A stretch of 64,000 bases of DNA from Streptomyces erythrochromogenes (GCF_036170895.1 NZ_CP108036.1:4092001-4156000); one strand, 5' to 3'; numbered from the stretch's first letter, positions 34,163 through 43,274 are shown. Made by a program: numbers and translations. Notes: a model not told the origin generated them from the sequence alone.

Positions 34163-34880
34163 CTCGGTAGTCCTCTGCCGCAGCGTCGAGGAGGGCCAGG
34201 GACGCCTCCGGCGGCAAGGCGACGGCCCTCAACAGATCGTAAGACCTGCGGTACTCCTTCACGAGGGCGGGAAAGTCGATGAGTTGGCCGCTGTGCAGGC
34301 TCTCCACGTAGACCACGGGCGGCGCGTCCGGGAAGGTCATGAACCTCGCCATGCCCATCATGAGCGCGTGCGCAGCGGTCGTTTCCGGGACGATCTGCAG
34401 AATGGACCTGGTCCGGCGGACCACGGCCGCGATGTACTCCAGCAGCTCCGCCATCTGCGGCGCGGGCAGCACCGGGCGGCGGAGCACCGACTCGTCGAGC
34501 ACCGCCCAGAAGTCGGGCGGGCACTCCCCGTCGAAGAGCTTCGCCCGGCCCATCCGGGCCGCCACCAGCGTCTCGATCGTCTCGTCGGCCGCCCGCGGCA
34601 TGGCGGCGCGGCTGATCGCCCGCGCGTACGCGGGGGTGCTGGAGCAGCCCCGGCACGAGCATCGGAGCCCAGTCCTCGATGGTCTCGGCGAACGGTTCCA
34701 TCTCCGCGACGTCCGCGAAGTACTCCGCGTGCCCCGACTGCCTCGCGCGGCGCGCGTCTTCACAGCGGCGCTCGAAAAAGCCGTCCGTGCCCAGCTTCGC
34801 GTCCACGTGCCGGGCCAGGTCCAGCGGCATGCGCCGCTCGCCGCGCTCGATCTGGCTCAGGAACGGCAACCGCATGAGCG
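34143..34880 (-). pseudogene. DUF5753/XRE regulator, truncated and frameshifted
   Basis: The coding trace splits into two frames. The first reads [20 protein letters not shown] through [20 protein letters not shown] to VPGLLQ; the second continues [14 protein letters not shown] through [17 protein letters not shown] to the end at 34143. Joining them needs the loss of one C around 34640-34643 (CTCCAGCACC would be CTCCAGACC). In addition, the N-terminal helix-turn-helix before FLSQIERG is missing and replaced by unrelated sequence, the small divergent gene starting at 34874. Intact relatives are about 280 residues. Alternatively the frameshift is a sequencing error, but the N-terminal loss is not. 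Confidence 0.75.
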
Positions 34881-35080
34881 ACCACCCCCACGACCGCGAG
34901 GCCACGGCGGCCCTCGACGCACTGCGCGGCGCGCTCGCCGCGCACGGGATCACCCTGCCCTCGCTGGACCTTCACCTCCCCTCCTACGCCGCCCGGTGCG
35001 GCACGCCGCCCCTGATCAGTCTCGGCAACTGCAACCCGGCCACCGCGCAGCGGATCGCCGCCGCTCTGGCGAAGCCGTGA
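34874..35080 (+). CDS. Small conserved-type protein coupled to an ATPase gene
   Basis: A 68-residue protein, [19 protein letters not shown] at its start. It shows G-I-T-L-P-S-L-D and [17 protein letters not shown], a pattern common in small genes next to DUF397/ATPase modules in Streptomyces. No signal or membrane segment. Its stop overlaps the GTG of the following ATPase fragment (GTGA at 35077-35080). No biochemical role recognised. Confidence 0.6.
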   Translation: MSDHPHDREATAALDALRGALAAHGITLPSLDLHLPSYAARCGTPPLISLGNCNPATAQRIAAALAKP

Positions 35081-35486
35081 ACGAGCTCGTGATCCGGCTG
35101 CCCGCCACCGCCCGGGCGGCCCCGATGCTGCGGCACGCCGTGCGGGAGCACCTCGGCGCAGGGTCCGGCGACGCCGAACTGTGCGTGACCGAGCTGCTGG
35201 CCAACGTCGTCCGCCACCTCGGCGAGGGCACGCCCGTCACCCTGCGCGTCACCGGGAACGGAAGGGCAACCCGACACGGGTCGAGCTCACCGACCCCGAC
35301 CCGCACGCGTGGCCCGTACCGCAGCCGGCGGGCGAGGGCGACGAGTCGGGGCGGGGGCTCGCCCTGCTCGACGCGGTCGCGCTGCGCTGGGGAGTCACGC
35401 AGGGGCACGGCGCCAAGACGGTGTGGTGCGAGCTTGACCCTGGTCACAGTCCGGACGGAAGGGTTGCCGTTATTACCGGCGGGTAG
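35077..35486 (+). pseudogene. RsbW-like ATP-binding protein, frameshifted
   Basis: Residues begin [18 protein letters not shown] and run to [12 protein letters not shown], with [14 protein letters not shown] as the N-box of an anti-sigma/histidine-kinase-type ATPase. From about 35268 the frame shifts; the correct continuation, in the next frame, is [18 protein letters not shown] then [16 protein letters not shown] (G-box) to the stop at 35486. One base is missing in AACGGAAGGG (expected AACGGnAAGGGC). Together with the neighbouring damaged regulator this module looks inactive, or the sequence carries local errors. The gene would form one module with the DUF5753 and DUF397 genes. Confidence 0.75.
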
Positions 35487-35553
35487 CATCATGTTGTTAC
35501 CGATTGGTATGTACGAGGAACCTGTCTCCCCGAGCCTTAACGGAGCCGTCGCC

Positions 35554-37380
35554 ATGGGGCACTACAAGTCGAATCTCCGCGACATCGAGTTCAACCTCTT
35601 CGAGGTGCTCGGCCGCGACCAGCAGTACGGCACCGGTCCGTTCGAGGAGATGGACACCGAGACCGCGAAGAGCGTCCTGTCCGAGATCGCCCGCCTCGCC
35701 GAGAACGAGCTGGCCGAGTCCTTCGCGGACGCCGACCGCAACCCGCCGGTCTTCGACCCGGAGACCAACACCGCCCCGGTCCCGGCCTCCTTCAAGAAGA
35801 GCTACAAGGCCTTCATGGACTCCGAGTACTGGCGTCTGGGCATCCCGGAGGAGATCGGCGGCACCGTCTCCCCGCGCTCCCTCGTCTGGGCCTACGCGGA
35901 GCTCCTGCTCGGCTCGAACCCGGCCGTGTGGATGTACTCCTCCGGCCCGGCCTTCGCCGGCGTCCTCCACGAAGAGGGCAACGAGGCCCAGAAGAAGATC
36001 GCGCAGATAGCCGTCGAGAAGCGCTGGGGCTCCACCATGGTCCTCACCGAGCCGGACGCCGGCTCGGACGTGGGCGCCGGCCGCACCAAGGCGATCCAGC
36101 AGGCGGACGGCTCCTGGCACATCGAGGGCGTGAAGCGCTTCATCACCTCCGGTGAGCACGACATGGAGGAGAACATCCTCCACTACGTCCTCGCCCGCCC
36201 CGAGGGCCACGGCCCCGGCACCAAGGGCCTGTCCCTCTTCCTCGTCCCGAAGTTCCACTTCGACTGGGAGACCGGCGAGCTGGGCGAGCGCAACGGCGTC
36301 TACGCCACGAACGTCGAGCACAAGATGGGCCTCAAGGCCTCCAACACGTGCGAGATGACCTTCGGCGACCAGCACCCCGCCAAGGGCTGGCTGATCGGCG
36401 ACAAGCACGACGGCATCCGCCAGATGTTCATGATCATCGAGTTCGCCCGCATGATGGTCGGCACGAAGGCCATCGCCACCCTCTCCACCGGCTACCTCAA
36501 CGCGCTGGAGTACGCCAAGGAGCGCGTGCAGGGCCCGGACCTGGCGAACTTCATGGACAAGACCGCGCCCAAGGTCACCATCACGCACCACCCCGACGTG
36601 CGCCGCTCGCTGATGACGCAGAAGGCGTACGCCGAGGGCATGCGCGCCCTCGTCCTCTACACCGCGACCGTCCAGGACGAGATCCAGGTCAAGCAGGCCG
36701 CGGGCGAGGACGCCTCCGCCCTCGTCGGCCTGAACGACCTGCTCCTGCCGATCGTGAAGGGCTACGGCTCGGAGAAGTCCTACGAGCAGCTCGCGCAGTC
36801 CCTGCAGACCTTCGGCGGCTCCGGCTACCTGCAGGAATACCCGATCGAGCAGTACATCCGCGACGCCAAGATCGACACCCTGTACGAGGGCACCACGGCC
36901 ATCCAGGGCCAGGACTTCTTCTTCCGGAAGATCGTCCGCGACCAGGGCGCCTCGCTGAACATCGTCTCCGAGACGATCAAGAAGTTCCTGGCCGAGGCCG
37001 TCGGCGGCGAGGAGCTGGCCGGCGCCCGCGACGCGCTCGCCAAGGCCGCCGTGGACCTGGAGGCCATCGTCGGCCAGATGATCGTCGACCTCACCGCCAC
37101 CGGCGAGGACGTCAAGAACATCTACAAGGTCGGCCAGAACACCACCCGCCTGCTGATGGCCTCCGGCGACGTGGTCGTCGGATACCTCCTGCTCAAGGGT
37201 GCCGCCGTCGCCGCCGAGAAGCTCGCGACGGCCTCCGCCAAGGACGTCCCGTTCTACACCGGCAAGATCGCCGCCGCGAAGTTCTTCGCCGCGGAGGTCC
37301 TCCCGGGCGTCTCGGTCCAGCGCCAGCTGGCCGAGGCCGTCGACAACTCCCTCATGGAGCTCGACGAGGCCGCCTTCTAA
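35554..37380 (+). CDS. Acyl-CoA dehydrogenase (long form)
   Basis: A 608-residue FAD enzyme of the acyl-CoA dehydrogenase superfamily, oxidising acyl-CoA at alpha-beta with electron transfer to ETF. Visible are the middle-domain [17 protein letters not shown] (FAD contact), [14 protein letters not shown], and the C-terminal [16 protein letters not shown] with a glutamate at about residue 445, the base position. The final 120 residues are the helical extension of the FadE5-like long form. GGAGCC stands before the ATG at 35554. Fatty acid degradation is the likely role; the chain length is not set. It is followed by a strong hairpin. Confidence 0.94.
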   Translation: MGHYKSNLRDIEFNLFEVLGRDQQYGTGPFEEMDTETAKSVLSEIARLAENELAESFADADRNPPVFDPETNTAPVPASFKKSYKAFMDSEYWRLGIPEEIGGTVSPRSLVWAYAELLLGSNPAVWMYSSGPAFAGVLHEEGNEAQKKIAQIAVEKRWGSTMVLTEPDAGSDVGAGRTKAIQQADGSWHIEGVKRFITSGEHDMEENILHYVLARPEGHGPGTKGLSLFLVPKFHFDWETGELGERNGVYATNVEHKMGLKASNTCEMTFGDQHPAKGWLIGDKHDGIRQMFMIIEFARMMVGTKAIATLSTGYLNALEYAKERVQGPDLANFMDKTAPKVTITHHPDVRRSLMTQKAYAEGMRALVLYTATVQDEIQVKQAAGEDASALVGLNDLLLPIVKGYGSEKSYEQLAQSLQTFGGSGYLQEYPIEQYIRDAKIDTLYEGTTAIQGQDFFFRKIVRDQGASLNIVSETIKKFLAEAVGGEELAGARDALAKAAVDLEAIVGQMIVDLTATGEDVKNIYKVGQNTTRLLMASGDVVVGYLLLKGAAVAAEKLATASAKDVPFYTGKIAAAKFFAAEVLPGVSVQRQLAEAVDNSLMELDEAAF

Positions 37381-37423
37381 GGCGCCCCGCCCCGCCCGTA
37401 GCGCCGCTACGCCGCACCCGCAC

Positions 37424-37458
37424 AGCGGCCGGGTCCCCCGCACAGGGACCCGGCCGCT
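37424..37458. terminator. Terminator hairpin
   Basis: A 14-base perfect stem (AGCGGCCGGGTCCC, 37424-37437, with 37445-37458) follows the acyl-CoA dehydrogenase gene. Confidence 0.85.
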
Positions 37459-37570
37459 GCCGCGTGCCCGGGCACCGGCCCGTCGTCGCCGCCACCACCG
37501 CGCCGCCGTCACCGGGGCCCTGTACTGCGGCTTTCCCCCGATGTCAGTCGTTCATGGGACGCTCGTACGC

Positions 37571-38299
37571 ATGAGTCCACAGGATCAGCACGGCAGCAGG
37601 GGGTACTCCGTCCCCACCGGGCGGCCGTACGCCCTCAAGGAGCTGCAGGCGAGCCTGGGCAGCCTCGGCGACCACCTGCGCGATCTCTACGACGGCGCCC
37701 ACCCCGCCGAGTACGACACCATCGCCGACGCTCTGTACGTGGCGTTCCAGACGGCCGCCGGACTGGCCCCCGCCAAGAGCTACACCGGCTGCCCCGAACA
37801 CCCCAACGGCGCCCTCGACCCCGAGGCCCCCGACGGCTGGGGCCGCTGCCTCATCTGCAACGACCGCCGACGCCTCGGACAGCGCCACCGCGGCGGCCCC
37901 GCCGCCGCCCCCGCCGGCGAGCAGCGGCGCCTGGGCTACCCCGTACCGGACGGCCCCTACACGCTCCACGCCCTCCGCGCCCACCTGCGCACCGTCGAGG
38001 ACCAGCGGTTCCACCTGGGCCTGTCCTCACCCGCCGAGGACTTCGTCCGCATCGCCGACGACCTCCACCGCGCCTTCATCGTGGCCCGCGAACTGTCCCG
38101 CCCGCGCAACGCCTCGGGCTGCTCCGAGCACCCGGGCGCCCCCATCGACCCCGACGCACCTCCCGGCGAGGGCTGCATCTTCTGCGCCGGACGCAGGAGA
38201 CGCGCGCAGCGCTCCCCACAGACCCCGGAGATGCTCCCGCGCATCCGCCGGGGCGAGCGCAGGCAACTGCAGCGCAGATTCGAACGTCCGCCCGGCTGA
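37571..38299 (+). CDS. Uncharacterised protein with a duplicated zinc-knuckle-like module
   Basis: A 242-residue cytosolic protein with two similar halves. Each half has a helical part (YALKELQASLGSLGDHL / YTLHALRAHLRTVEDQ) followed by a metal-binding-type motif: GCPEHPNG...RCLICNDRRR (about residues 73-98) and GCSEHPGA...GCIFCAGRRR (about 182-207). The C-x-E-H-P...C-x-x-C pattern in both halves would hold a zinc ion through three Cys and one His. The last 30 residues are very basic. No named family was recognised. It has its own promoter region after the ACAD terminator. Confidence 0.7.
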   Translation: MSPQDQHGSRGYSVPTGRPYALKELQASLGSLGDHLRDLYDGAHPAEYDTIADALYVAFQTAAGLAPAKSYTGCPEHPNGALDPEAPDGWGRCLICNDRRRLGQRHRGGPAAAPAGEQRRLGYPVPDGPYTLHALRAHLRTVEDQRFHLGLSSPAEDFVRIADDLHRAFIVARELSRPRNASGCSEHPGAPIDPDAPPGEGCIFCAGRRRRAQRSPQTPEMLPRIRRGERRQLQRRFERPPG

Positions 38300-38394
38300 G
38301 GACGAACGGGACCGCGGATCACCCGCCCGCCACGGAACGGGTTCTGCCCGCGACCCGCCAGGTCCGGCCATGACGAACACGCACCCGACCCTCG

Positions 38395-38850
38395 TTAAGG
38401 TGAACCACTCGGCTTCCTCCCTCCCCTGACGGGGGCGAGTCCCAAACTCACGCGTGAGGATCCCTGTTCCGCCACGAACCGCCCCGACCGAGAGGAGGAC
38501 GCCCGATGAGGTCCCGCACCCGCTCCACAGGCAGCAGCAGCCGCTGCCCCGGCGGCCGGACGACCGATCGCGGCGTTCCCGTACCGGCCCGGAGCGCTTG
38601 TGCGGACCGAGCGCATCGACCGCAGCCGTCCGAACGTCCGCGACGGTTCCACAGCCTGCGCGTCCGTCGGATAGAAACGGTACTTGCACGACCGCTGCGC
38701 GGAAGGAACACCCACACCCCCGACGCGACGGTCGGTCACGATCCGAACACCAGCACAGGTCACAGCCTCACGCCGCGGCACACCACCGCAGCGAGGCTCC
38801 GAGCCGGAACTGCGTTTCCTCACCCGGCTGAAGCCGGGGGCTTCCACACA
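38395..38850 (-). mobile_element. Decayed IS200/IS605-type (TnpB) remnant
   Basis: Read leftward, the trace includes KYRFYPTDAQAVEPSRTFG (about 38650-38710), which matches the N-terminus of TnpB proteins (YRFYPTxxQxxxLxRTFG), and then a CGAGAGPHRASSSRSGRF trace like the TnpB C-terminus. The zinc-ribbon and RuvC core between them is missing. The upstream end contains CCGGCTGAAGCCGGGGGC (38826-38843), a hairpin typical of IS605 element ends, and near 38422-38442 CCCTCCCCTGACGGGGGCG resembles the guide-RNA-like 3' end. No intact reading frame remains. It lies directly in front of the aminopeptidase gene. Confidence 0.7.
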
Positions 38851-38861
38851 AGGGAAATACG

Positions 38862-40154
38862 ATGAGCTCTCCCGCCCGCTTCGACCGCGGCCACACCGAC
38901 GATCTGATGACCTTCCTGACGGCCAGTCCGTCGCCGTACCACGCCGTGGCCAACGCGGCCGAGCGGCTGGAGAAGGCGGGCTTCAGGCAGTTGTCGGAGA
39001 CGGACGCCTGGGACTCGGGCACCGGGGGCAAGTTCGTGCTCCGCGGCGGCGCGCTCATCGCCTGGTACGTCCCCGAAGGCGCCGCGGCACACACCCCGTT
39101 CCGCATCGTCGGCGCCCACACCGACTCCCCGAACCTGCGGGTCAAGCCGCTCCCCGACATGGGCTCACAGGGCTGGCGGCAGATCGCCGTCGAGATCTAC
39201 GGCGGCACCCTGCTCAACACCTGGCTGGACCGCGACCTGGGCCTGGCCGGGCGGCTGACCCTGCGCGACGGCACCGAGCGCCTCGTGAACATCGACCGCG
39301 CGCTGCTGCGCGTGCCCCAACTGGCCGTGCACCTGGACCGGTCGGTGAACAGCGACGGGCTCAAGCTCGACAAGCAGCGCCACATGCAGCCGATCTGGGG
39401 TCTGGGCGATCCGCACGAGGGCGACCTCATCGCGTTCCTGGAGGAGGAAGAAGGCCTGGAACAGGGCTCGGTGGCCGGCTGGGACCTGATGGTCCACTCG
39501 ATCGAGCCGCCCTCCTACCTGGGCCGGGACCGCGAGCTCGTGGCGGGCCCCCGCATGGACAACCTGCTGTCCGTGCACGCCGGGGTCGCGGCGCTGGCCG
39601 CCGTGTCCGGTGCCGGGAAGCTCGACCACATCCCGGTGCTGGCCGCCTTCGACCACGAGGAGAACGGCTCCCAGTCGGACACGGGCGCCGACGGCCCGCT
39701 GCTGGGGAACGTGCTGGAACGTTCAGTCTTCGCCCGCGGTGGTTCGTACGAGGACCGTGCGCGGGCCTTCGCCGGCACCATCTGCCTGTCCTCCGACACC
39801 GGTCACGCCGTGCACCCCAACTACGGTGAGCGGCACGACCCGACGCACCACCCGCGCGCCAACGCCGGCCCGATCCTGAAGGTCAACGTCAACCAGCGGT
39901 ACGCCACCGACGGCAGCGGGCGCGCGGTGTTCGCCGCCGCGTGCGAGCGGGCCGGCGTCCCGTGGCAGACGTTCGTCTCCAACAACTCGATGCCGTGCGG
40001 CACGACGATCGGCCCGATCACGGCCGCCCGGCACGGCATCCAGACCGTGGACATCGGTGTCGCGATCCTCTCGATGCACAGCGCGCGCGAGCTGTGCGGC
40101 GCGGACGACCCGTACCTCCTCGCCAACGCCCTGGTGGCCTTCCTGGAGGGCTGA
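38862..40154 (+). CDS. M18-family aminopeptidase
   Basis: A 430-residue dizinc aminopeptidase. Metal ligands are in GAHTDSPNLRVKP (His/Asp), AFDHEENGSQSDTGADGP (Asp, Glu-Glu), ICLSSDTGHAVHPNY and IAILSMHSARELCG (His). It cleaves acidic or other N-terminal residues in the cytosol (aspartyl aminopeptidase type). The start MSSPARFDRGHTDDLM is typical. It begins 12 bases after the IS605 remnant, so its original promoter may have been displaced. Convergent with the NHL/thioredoxin gene. Confidence 0.94.
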   Translation: MSSPARFDRGHTDDLMTFLTASPSPYHAVANAAERLEKAGFRQLSETDAWDSGTGGKFVLRGGALIAWYVPEGAAAHTPFRIVGAHTDSPNLRVKPLPDMGSQGWRQIAVEIYGGTLLNTWLDRDLGLAGRLTLRDGTERLVNIDRALLRVPQLAVHLDRSVNSDGLKLDKQRHMQPIWGLGDPHEGDLIAFLEEEEGLEQGSVAGWDLMVHSIEPPSYLGRDRELVAGPRMDNLLSVHAGVAALAAVSGAGKLDHIPVLAAFDHEENGSQSDTGADGPLLGNVLERSVFARGGSYEDRARAFAGTICLSSDTGHAVHPNYGERHDPTHHPRANAGPILKVNVNQRYATDGSGRAVFAAACERAGVPWQTFVSNNSMPCGTTIGPITAARHGIQTVDIGVAILSMHSARELCGADDPYLLANALVAFLEG

Positions 40155-40205
40155 GCCCGGGTGCTGGGCCCGCAGGCCGCTCCTCCAGGAAGGCGGGGAG
40201 CGGTC

Positions 40206-42050
40206 TCAGCCCTCGTCGTCCATGCCGGCGAGGACGAGGGGCAGCCGGGCGGCGCCGTCGGCGGTGACCTTCACGGGCACGCCCCAGTCCTGCTGGTGGA
40301 CGTGGCAGGCCGGGTACTCATTGGCCGGGTCGTCGTCGCAGGACGCGGCCATCGCCGAAACGTGCAGCACGCCCTCGGTGACGTCCGGGTTCAGTTCCAG
40401 CTCCCGGAACAGGTCGGTCCCCGCGCCCTCGCCGGCCGCCAGCAGCTCCGGCGGGGTCGAGGAGACGAGCAGGCGCGTGGAGGGCCCGTAGCGGGTGTCG
40501 AGCTTCTGCCCGCTCGGGGCCCGGAAGACCACGTCGAGGCGCAGCGTGCCGGACGCCACCTCGGTGGCGGCCCGCTGCGTGCGGTGGGCGACCGCGTCCA
40601 CCCGTACCGCCTCCTCCGGGAGCCGCAGCCGGGTCAGGCGGTGCCGGGCGGACTCGACGACCACGATGTCCTCGCCGACCAGCACGGCGTCGCTGGGCTC
40701 GCGCAGGTCGGTCGCCAGGGTCGAGACCTGCCCGGTGGCGGGGTCGTAGCGGCGCAGCGCGTGGTTGTACGTGTCGCACACCGCGACCGAGCCGTCGGGC
40801 AGGGCCGTCACCCCGAGCGGGTGCTGGAGCAGGGCCTCGGCGGCGTCCCCGTCCCGGTGCCCGAAGTCGAACAGGCCGGTGCCGACGGCGGACGTGATCG
40901 CGTAGCCGGTGTCGGTGGCGTGGACGTACCGCAGGGCGCTGGTCTCGGAGTCGGCGATCCACAGCCGGTCCCCGGCGGCGGCGAGCCCGGACGGCTGGGC
41001 GAACCAGGCCTCGGCGGCCGGCCCGTCGTGCAGCCCCTCGTTGGTGGTGCCGGCGGCGACCTCGACGGTCCCCTCCGCCGGGTCCCAGGTCCACAGCTGG
41101 TGGACACCGGCCATGGCGATCCACACCTTGCCCTGCCACCAGGCCACGTCCCACGGCGAGGACAGGTCCACCTCCAGGGCGGGGCCGGAGGTCGGTGAGC
41201 CCTGCCACCACTGGCGCCCGGTGCCGGCGACCGTCTCCACGGCCCCGGTCTCCAGATCCAGGACGCGCAGCGCGTGGTTGACGGTGTCGGCGACGACCAC
41301 CCTGCCGTCGGGCAGCAGGGCCAGTCCCTGCGGCTCGCTGAAGCTGTCCCCGGCGAAGCCGCGCACGCCGCTGCCGATGCGGCGCACGACGCTCTCCCCG
41401 TCGGCGGCCAGCTCCACCAGCTGGTGCCGCGTCGAGTCCGAGACCAGGAAGTTCCCGCTGGGCAGGAGCAGCGCCTTGCCGGGGAAGCGCAGGTCGCTCG
41501 CGACGGGCTCGGGCGCCACGTACGGCCCGTCCCCGCGCCGCAGCGTGCCCTTGGCCTCGTGCTCGGCCTCCAGCTCCTCGACCAGCTTCGCGATGGCGTG
41601 CGCGTGCCCCTCGCCGGCGTGCTGGGCGACGACGTACCCCTCGGGGTCGATCACGACGAGCGTGGGCCACGCGCGCACGGCGTACTGCTTCCAGGTGGCG
41701 AGCTCGGGGTCGTCCAGGACGGGGTGGTGCACCTCGTAGCGCTCGACGGCGTCCACGACGGCCGCGTGATCGGCCTCGTGCACGAACTTCGGCGAGTGCA
41801 CGCCGATGATCACGACGGTGTCGCGGTGCTTCTCCTCCAGCTCGCGCAGCTCGTCGAGGACGTGCAGGCAGTTGATGCAGCAGAAGGTCCAGAAATCGAC
41901 AACAACACACTTACCTCGCAGGTCGGCAAGGGTGATTCCCTTGCCTCCGGTGTTCAGCCAGCCGCCCTTGCCGATCAGCTCTGGGGCACGGACACGGGCA
42001 CGCTTGCGGGGTGCGGGCGCGGGGGTGGGCGCCGGGGCAGCATCGTTCAT
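40206..42050 (-). CDS. Thioredoxin-like protein with NHL repeats, target of the integrative element
   Basis: A 614-residue protein with a thioredoxin-like domain (residues 25-160; redox motif FWTFCCINC, Cys58 and Cys61) and six NHL beta-propeller repeats (about 200-490). Residues 1-53 are proposed to be supplied by the integrative element and the rest to be the host gene. The host-side N-terminal is a duplicate fragment at 47065-47226. Codons just inside the junction (CTT, CGA, GGT, TGT, GTT, GTT) are less GC-rich at position three than the rest. Family function: redox or protein-binding role; not settled. See the att and element entries. Confidence 0.88.
   Translation of the reverse strand: MNDAAPAPTPAPAPRKRARVRAPELIGKGGWLNTGGKGITLADLRGKCVVVDFWTFCCINCLHVLDELRELEEKHRDTVVIIGVHSPKFVHEADHAAVVDAVERYEVHHPVLDDPELATWKQYAVRAWPTLVVIDPEGYVVAQHAGEGHAHAIAKLVEELEAEHEAKGTLRRGDGPYVAPEPVASDLRFPGKALLLPSGNFLVSDSTRHQLVELAADGESVVRRIGSGVRGFAGDSFSEPQGLALLPDGRVVVADTVNHALRVLDLETGAVETVAGTGRQWWQGSPTSGPALEVDLSSPWDVAWWQGKVWIAMAGVHQLWTWDPAEGTVEVAAGTTNEGLHDGPAAEAWFAQPSGLAAAGDRLWIADSETSALRYVHATDTGYAITSAVGTGLFDFGHRDGDAAEALLQHPLGVTALPDGSVAVCDTYNHALRRYDPATGQVSTLATDLREPSDAVLVGEDIVVVESARHRLTRLRLPEEAVRVDAVAHRTQRAATEVASGTLRLDVVFRAPSGQKLDTRYGPSTRLLVSSTPPELLAAGEGAGTDLFRELELNPDVTEGVLHVSAMAASCDDDPANEYPACHVHQQDWGVPVKVTADGAARLPLVLAGMDDEG
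41893..41899 (+). other. Left attachment site
   Basis: AAATCGA within the intact NHL/thioredoxin gene at codons 52-53 (GATTT reading leftward). It matches the right site, and the 17 bases on the gene-start side are of equal length in both copies but largely different. Confidence 0.65.
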
Positions 42051-42066
42051 CCTTCAAGCTTGCCAT
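41893..42066. repeat. Copy A of a 174-bp direct repeat (gene start supplied by the element)
   Basis: It aligns without gaps to 47069-47242. The final 81 bases (41986-42066 against 47162-47242), covering the start codon, ribosome site and first 22 codons, differ at one position only. The 17 bases next to the att core are largely unrelated. Copy A belongs to the gene that is intact now. Confidence 0.85.
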
Positions 42067-42124
42067 CCGGGTATGAACGCCGGATCACACGCGTACGGCA
42101 GGACCTACGACAGGGGGCCGAAGG

Positions 42125-42841
42125 TTGGCTACGGACGAGGACGAGAAGACTGCCGGCGAGACGGCGCGGACGGTCCAGGGGTTCCTGGCGCTGCCGGGGC
42201 CGGTGGAGGACCGTAGGGAGGTGTTCGATGGATGCGTGGCGGAGGTCGTCCGGGTCCTCGGGCTCGATGTCGCTCGGGAGCCGCAGCCCGGCGATCCACG
42301 AACCTGGGTGAACCATGCTCGGACGGCGCTGTACAAGGCCTGCCGCCGGGAGCTGATCCTTTCCGAGGAGTCCTTCCAGACGCTGATCAAGGCAGCCGTC
42401 TACGACCCCGACCCGAGCTTCAACCGCCATTTCCTCGAGCCGGCGCTGAACGCGTTCGGGCACAGGCGGGTCCAGGCCTCGCTGCTTGGATACCTGCGGG
42501 CCGGCACGGACCTCGAGCGGGCGGGCGCGGCGAATGCCTGGTACTGGTCGGCTCTACCCCTGCGCATGCCCACCGTACGGGCGGAGCACCCCGCAGCCAC
42601 CGGTCCGGCGGAACCCTACGACGCCGCAACCGTGAGGGCCGAGTGGTACGAAACCGCGTTGCGCGAGTTCGTGAGCAACGAGCACCTGGACGTCCGGCGC
42701 TGCATCCTGCCGGGCCTGCCGCTCCGGAAGTCGGCTTATCCGCCGGAACTGCACGACCTGGTGGACGCGGCCGTGGCGATAGCCCGGTCCCATCCGGACG
42801 AGTACATCCGCCACCGCGTGGAACACCAGGTCGGTGACTGA
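42125..42841 (+). CDS. Unknown cargo protein 1 of the element
   Basis: A 238-residue cytosolic protein beginning at a TTG, MATDEDEKTAGETARTV, with CCGAAGG before it. It has a helical core with AFGHRRVQASLLGYL and AGAANAWYWSALPLRMPT, and a C-terminal HEAT-like helical stretch (FVSNEHLDVRRCILPGL). No membrane segment or known catalytic motif. It is the only rightward gene of the element and abuts the left attachment site. The family is unknown to me; role not proposed. Confidence 0.65.
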   Translation: MATDEDEKTAGETARTVQGFLALPGPVEDRREVFDGCVAEVVRVLGLDVAREPQPGDPRTWVNHARTALYKACRRELILSEESFQTLIKAAVYDPDPSFNRHFLEPALNAFGHRRVQASLLGYLRAGTDLERAGAANAWYWSALPLRMPTVRAEHPAATGPAEPYDAATVRAEWYETALREFVSNEHLDVRRCILPGLPLRKSAYPPELHDLVDAAVAIARSHPDEYIRHRVEHQVGD

Positions 42842-42846
42842 CGCCC

Positions 42847-43077
42847 TCACTGGGCGCGCTCAACCACGGCGATTTCCGAGAACTCCCGCAGGAAGGTCAT
42901 ATGACCGGTCCGGCCCGTGTGCTCGATGCACATATCCGTACACACGTCGGCGTTCCCGGTCGGCGCGGCAGTCCAGCGGCAGTCCGGGTTCAGGCACCGC
43001 GCTGTGGCCGTCGTCTCCGCCGAAGGGTGGCGGTGCATGACGTAGCTGACATACCGGAGCACGGCTCTCACGGTCAT
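42847..43077 (-). CDS. Small zinc-ribbon-like protein (DUF7848 type)
   Basis: A 76-residue protein. The motif RCLNPDCRWTAAPTGNADVC then MCIEHTGRTGH is a four-Cys/His metal site of the kind common in small Streptomyces proteins (DUF7848 group), followed by MTFLREFSEIAVV. ATG 43077 has GGAAGAGG ahead of it and overlaps the stop of the upstream small gene by four bases (ATGA), so the two are translated together. Confidence 0.6.
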   Translation of the reverse strand: MTVRAVLRYVSYVMHRHPSAETTATARCLNPDCRWTAAPTGNADVCTDMCIEHTGRTGHMTFLREFSEIAVVERAQ

Positions 43078-43274
43078 GCCTCTTCCTTGGGGTGCGGGTG
43101 GTTCCGGAGCTCCACGTTGCAATCGCTGACCGTGGAGTGGTCGCCCCGGAGACGGGCTTCCCGGCGCTGTGCGGCCGGGGCGGCGCAGACCCCGCAGCCG
43201 GCCACCGGTACGGGCTCCGGGTCTGTTCGCAACGGCAGCTCTACCGGGGATTGCGCATACGTGATCGCCTTCAC
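43074..43274 (-). CDS. Small Cys-containing protein, coupled to the zinc-ribbon gene
   Basis: A 66-residue protein starting VKAITYAQSPVELPLRT, with CGVCAAPAAQRREARLRGDH in the middle, a possible half of a metal site. GTG 43274 is chosen because GAGGAGC stands eight bases before it. Its stop overlaps the next ATG (ATGA at 43074-43077). No family recognised. Confidence 0.5.
   Translation of the reverse strand: MKAITYAQSPVELPLRTDPEPVPVAGCGVCAAPAAQRREARLRGDHSTVSDCNVELRNHPHPKEEA

Noticed and set aside
38454..38831. Rightward reading frame in the gap before the aminopeptidase
   Set aside because: Arg/Pro/Ser-rich shadow sequence; the opposite strand shows TnpB traces that explain the region.
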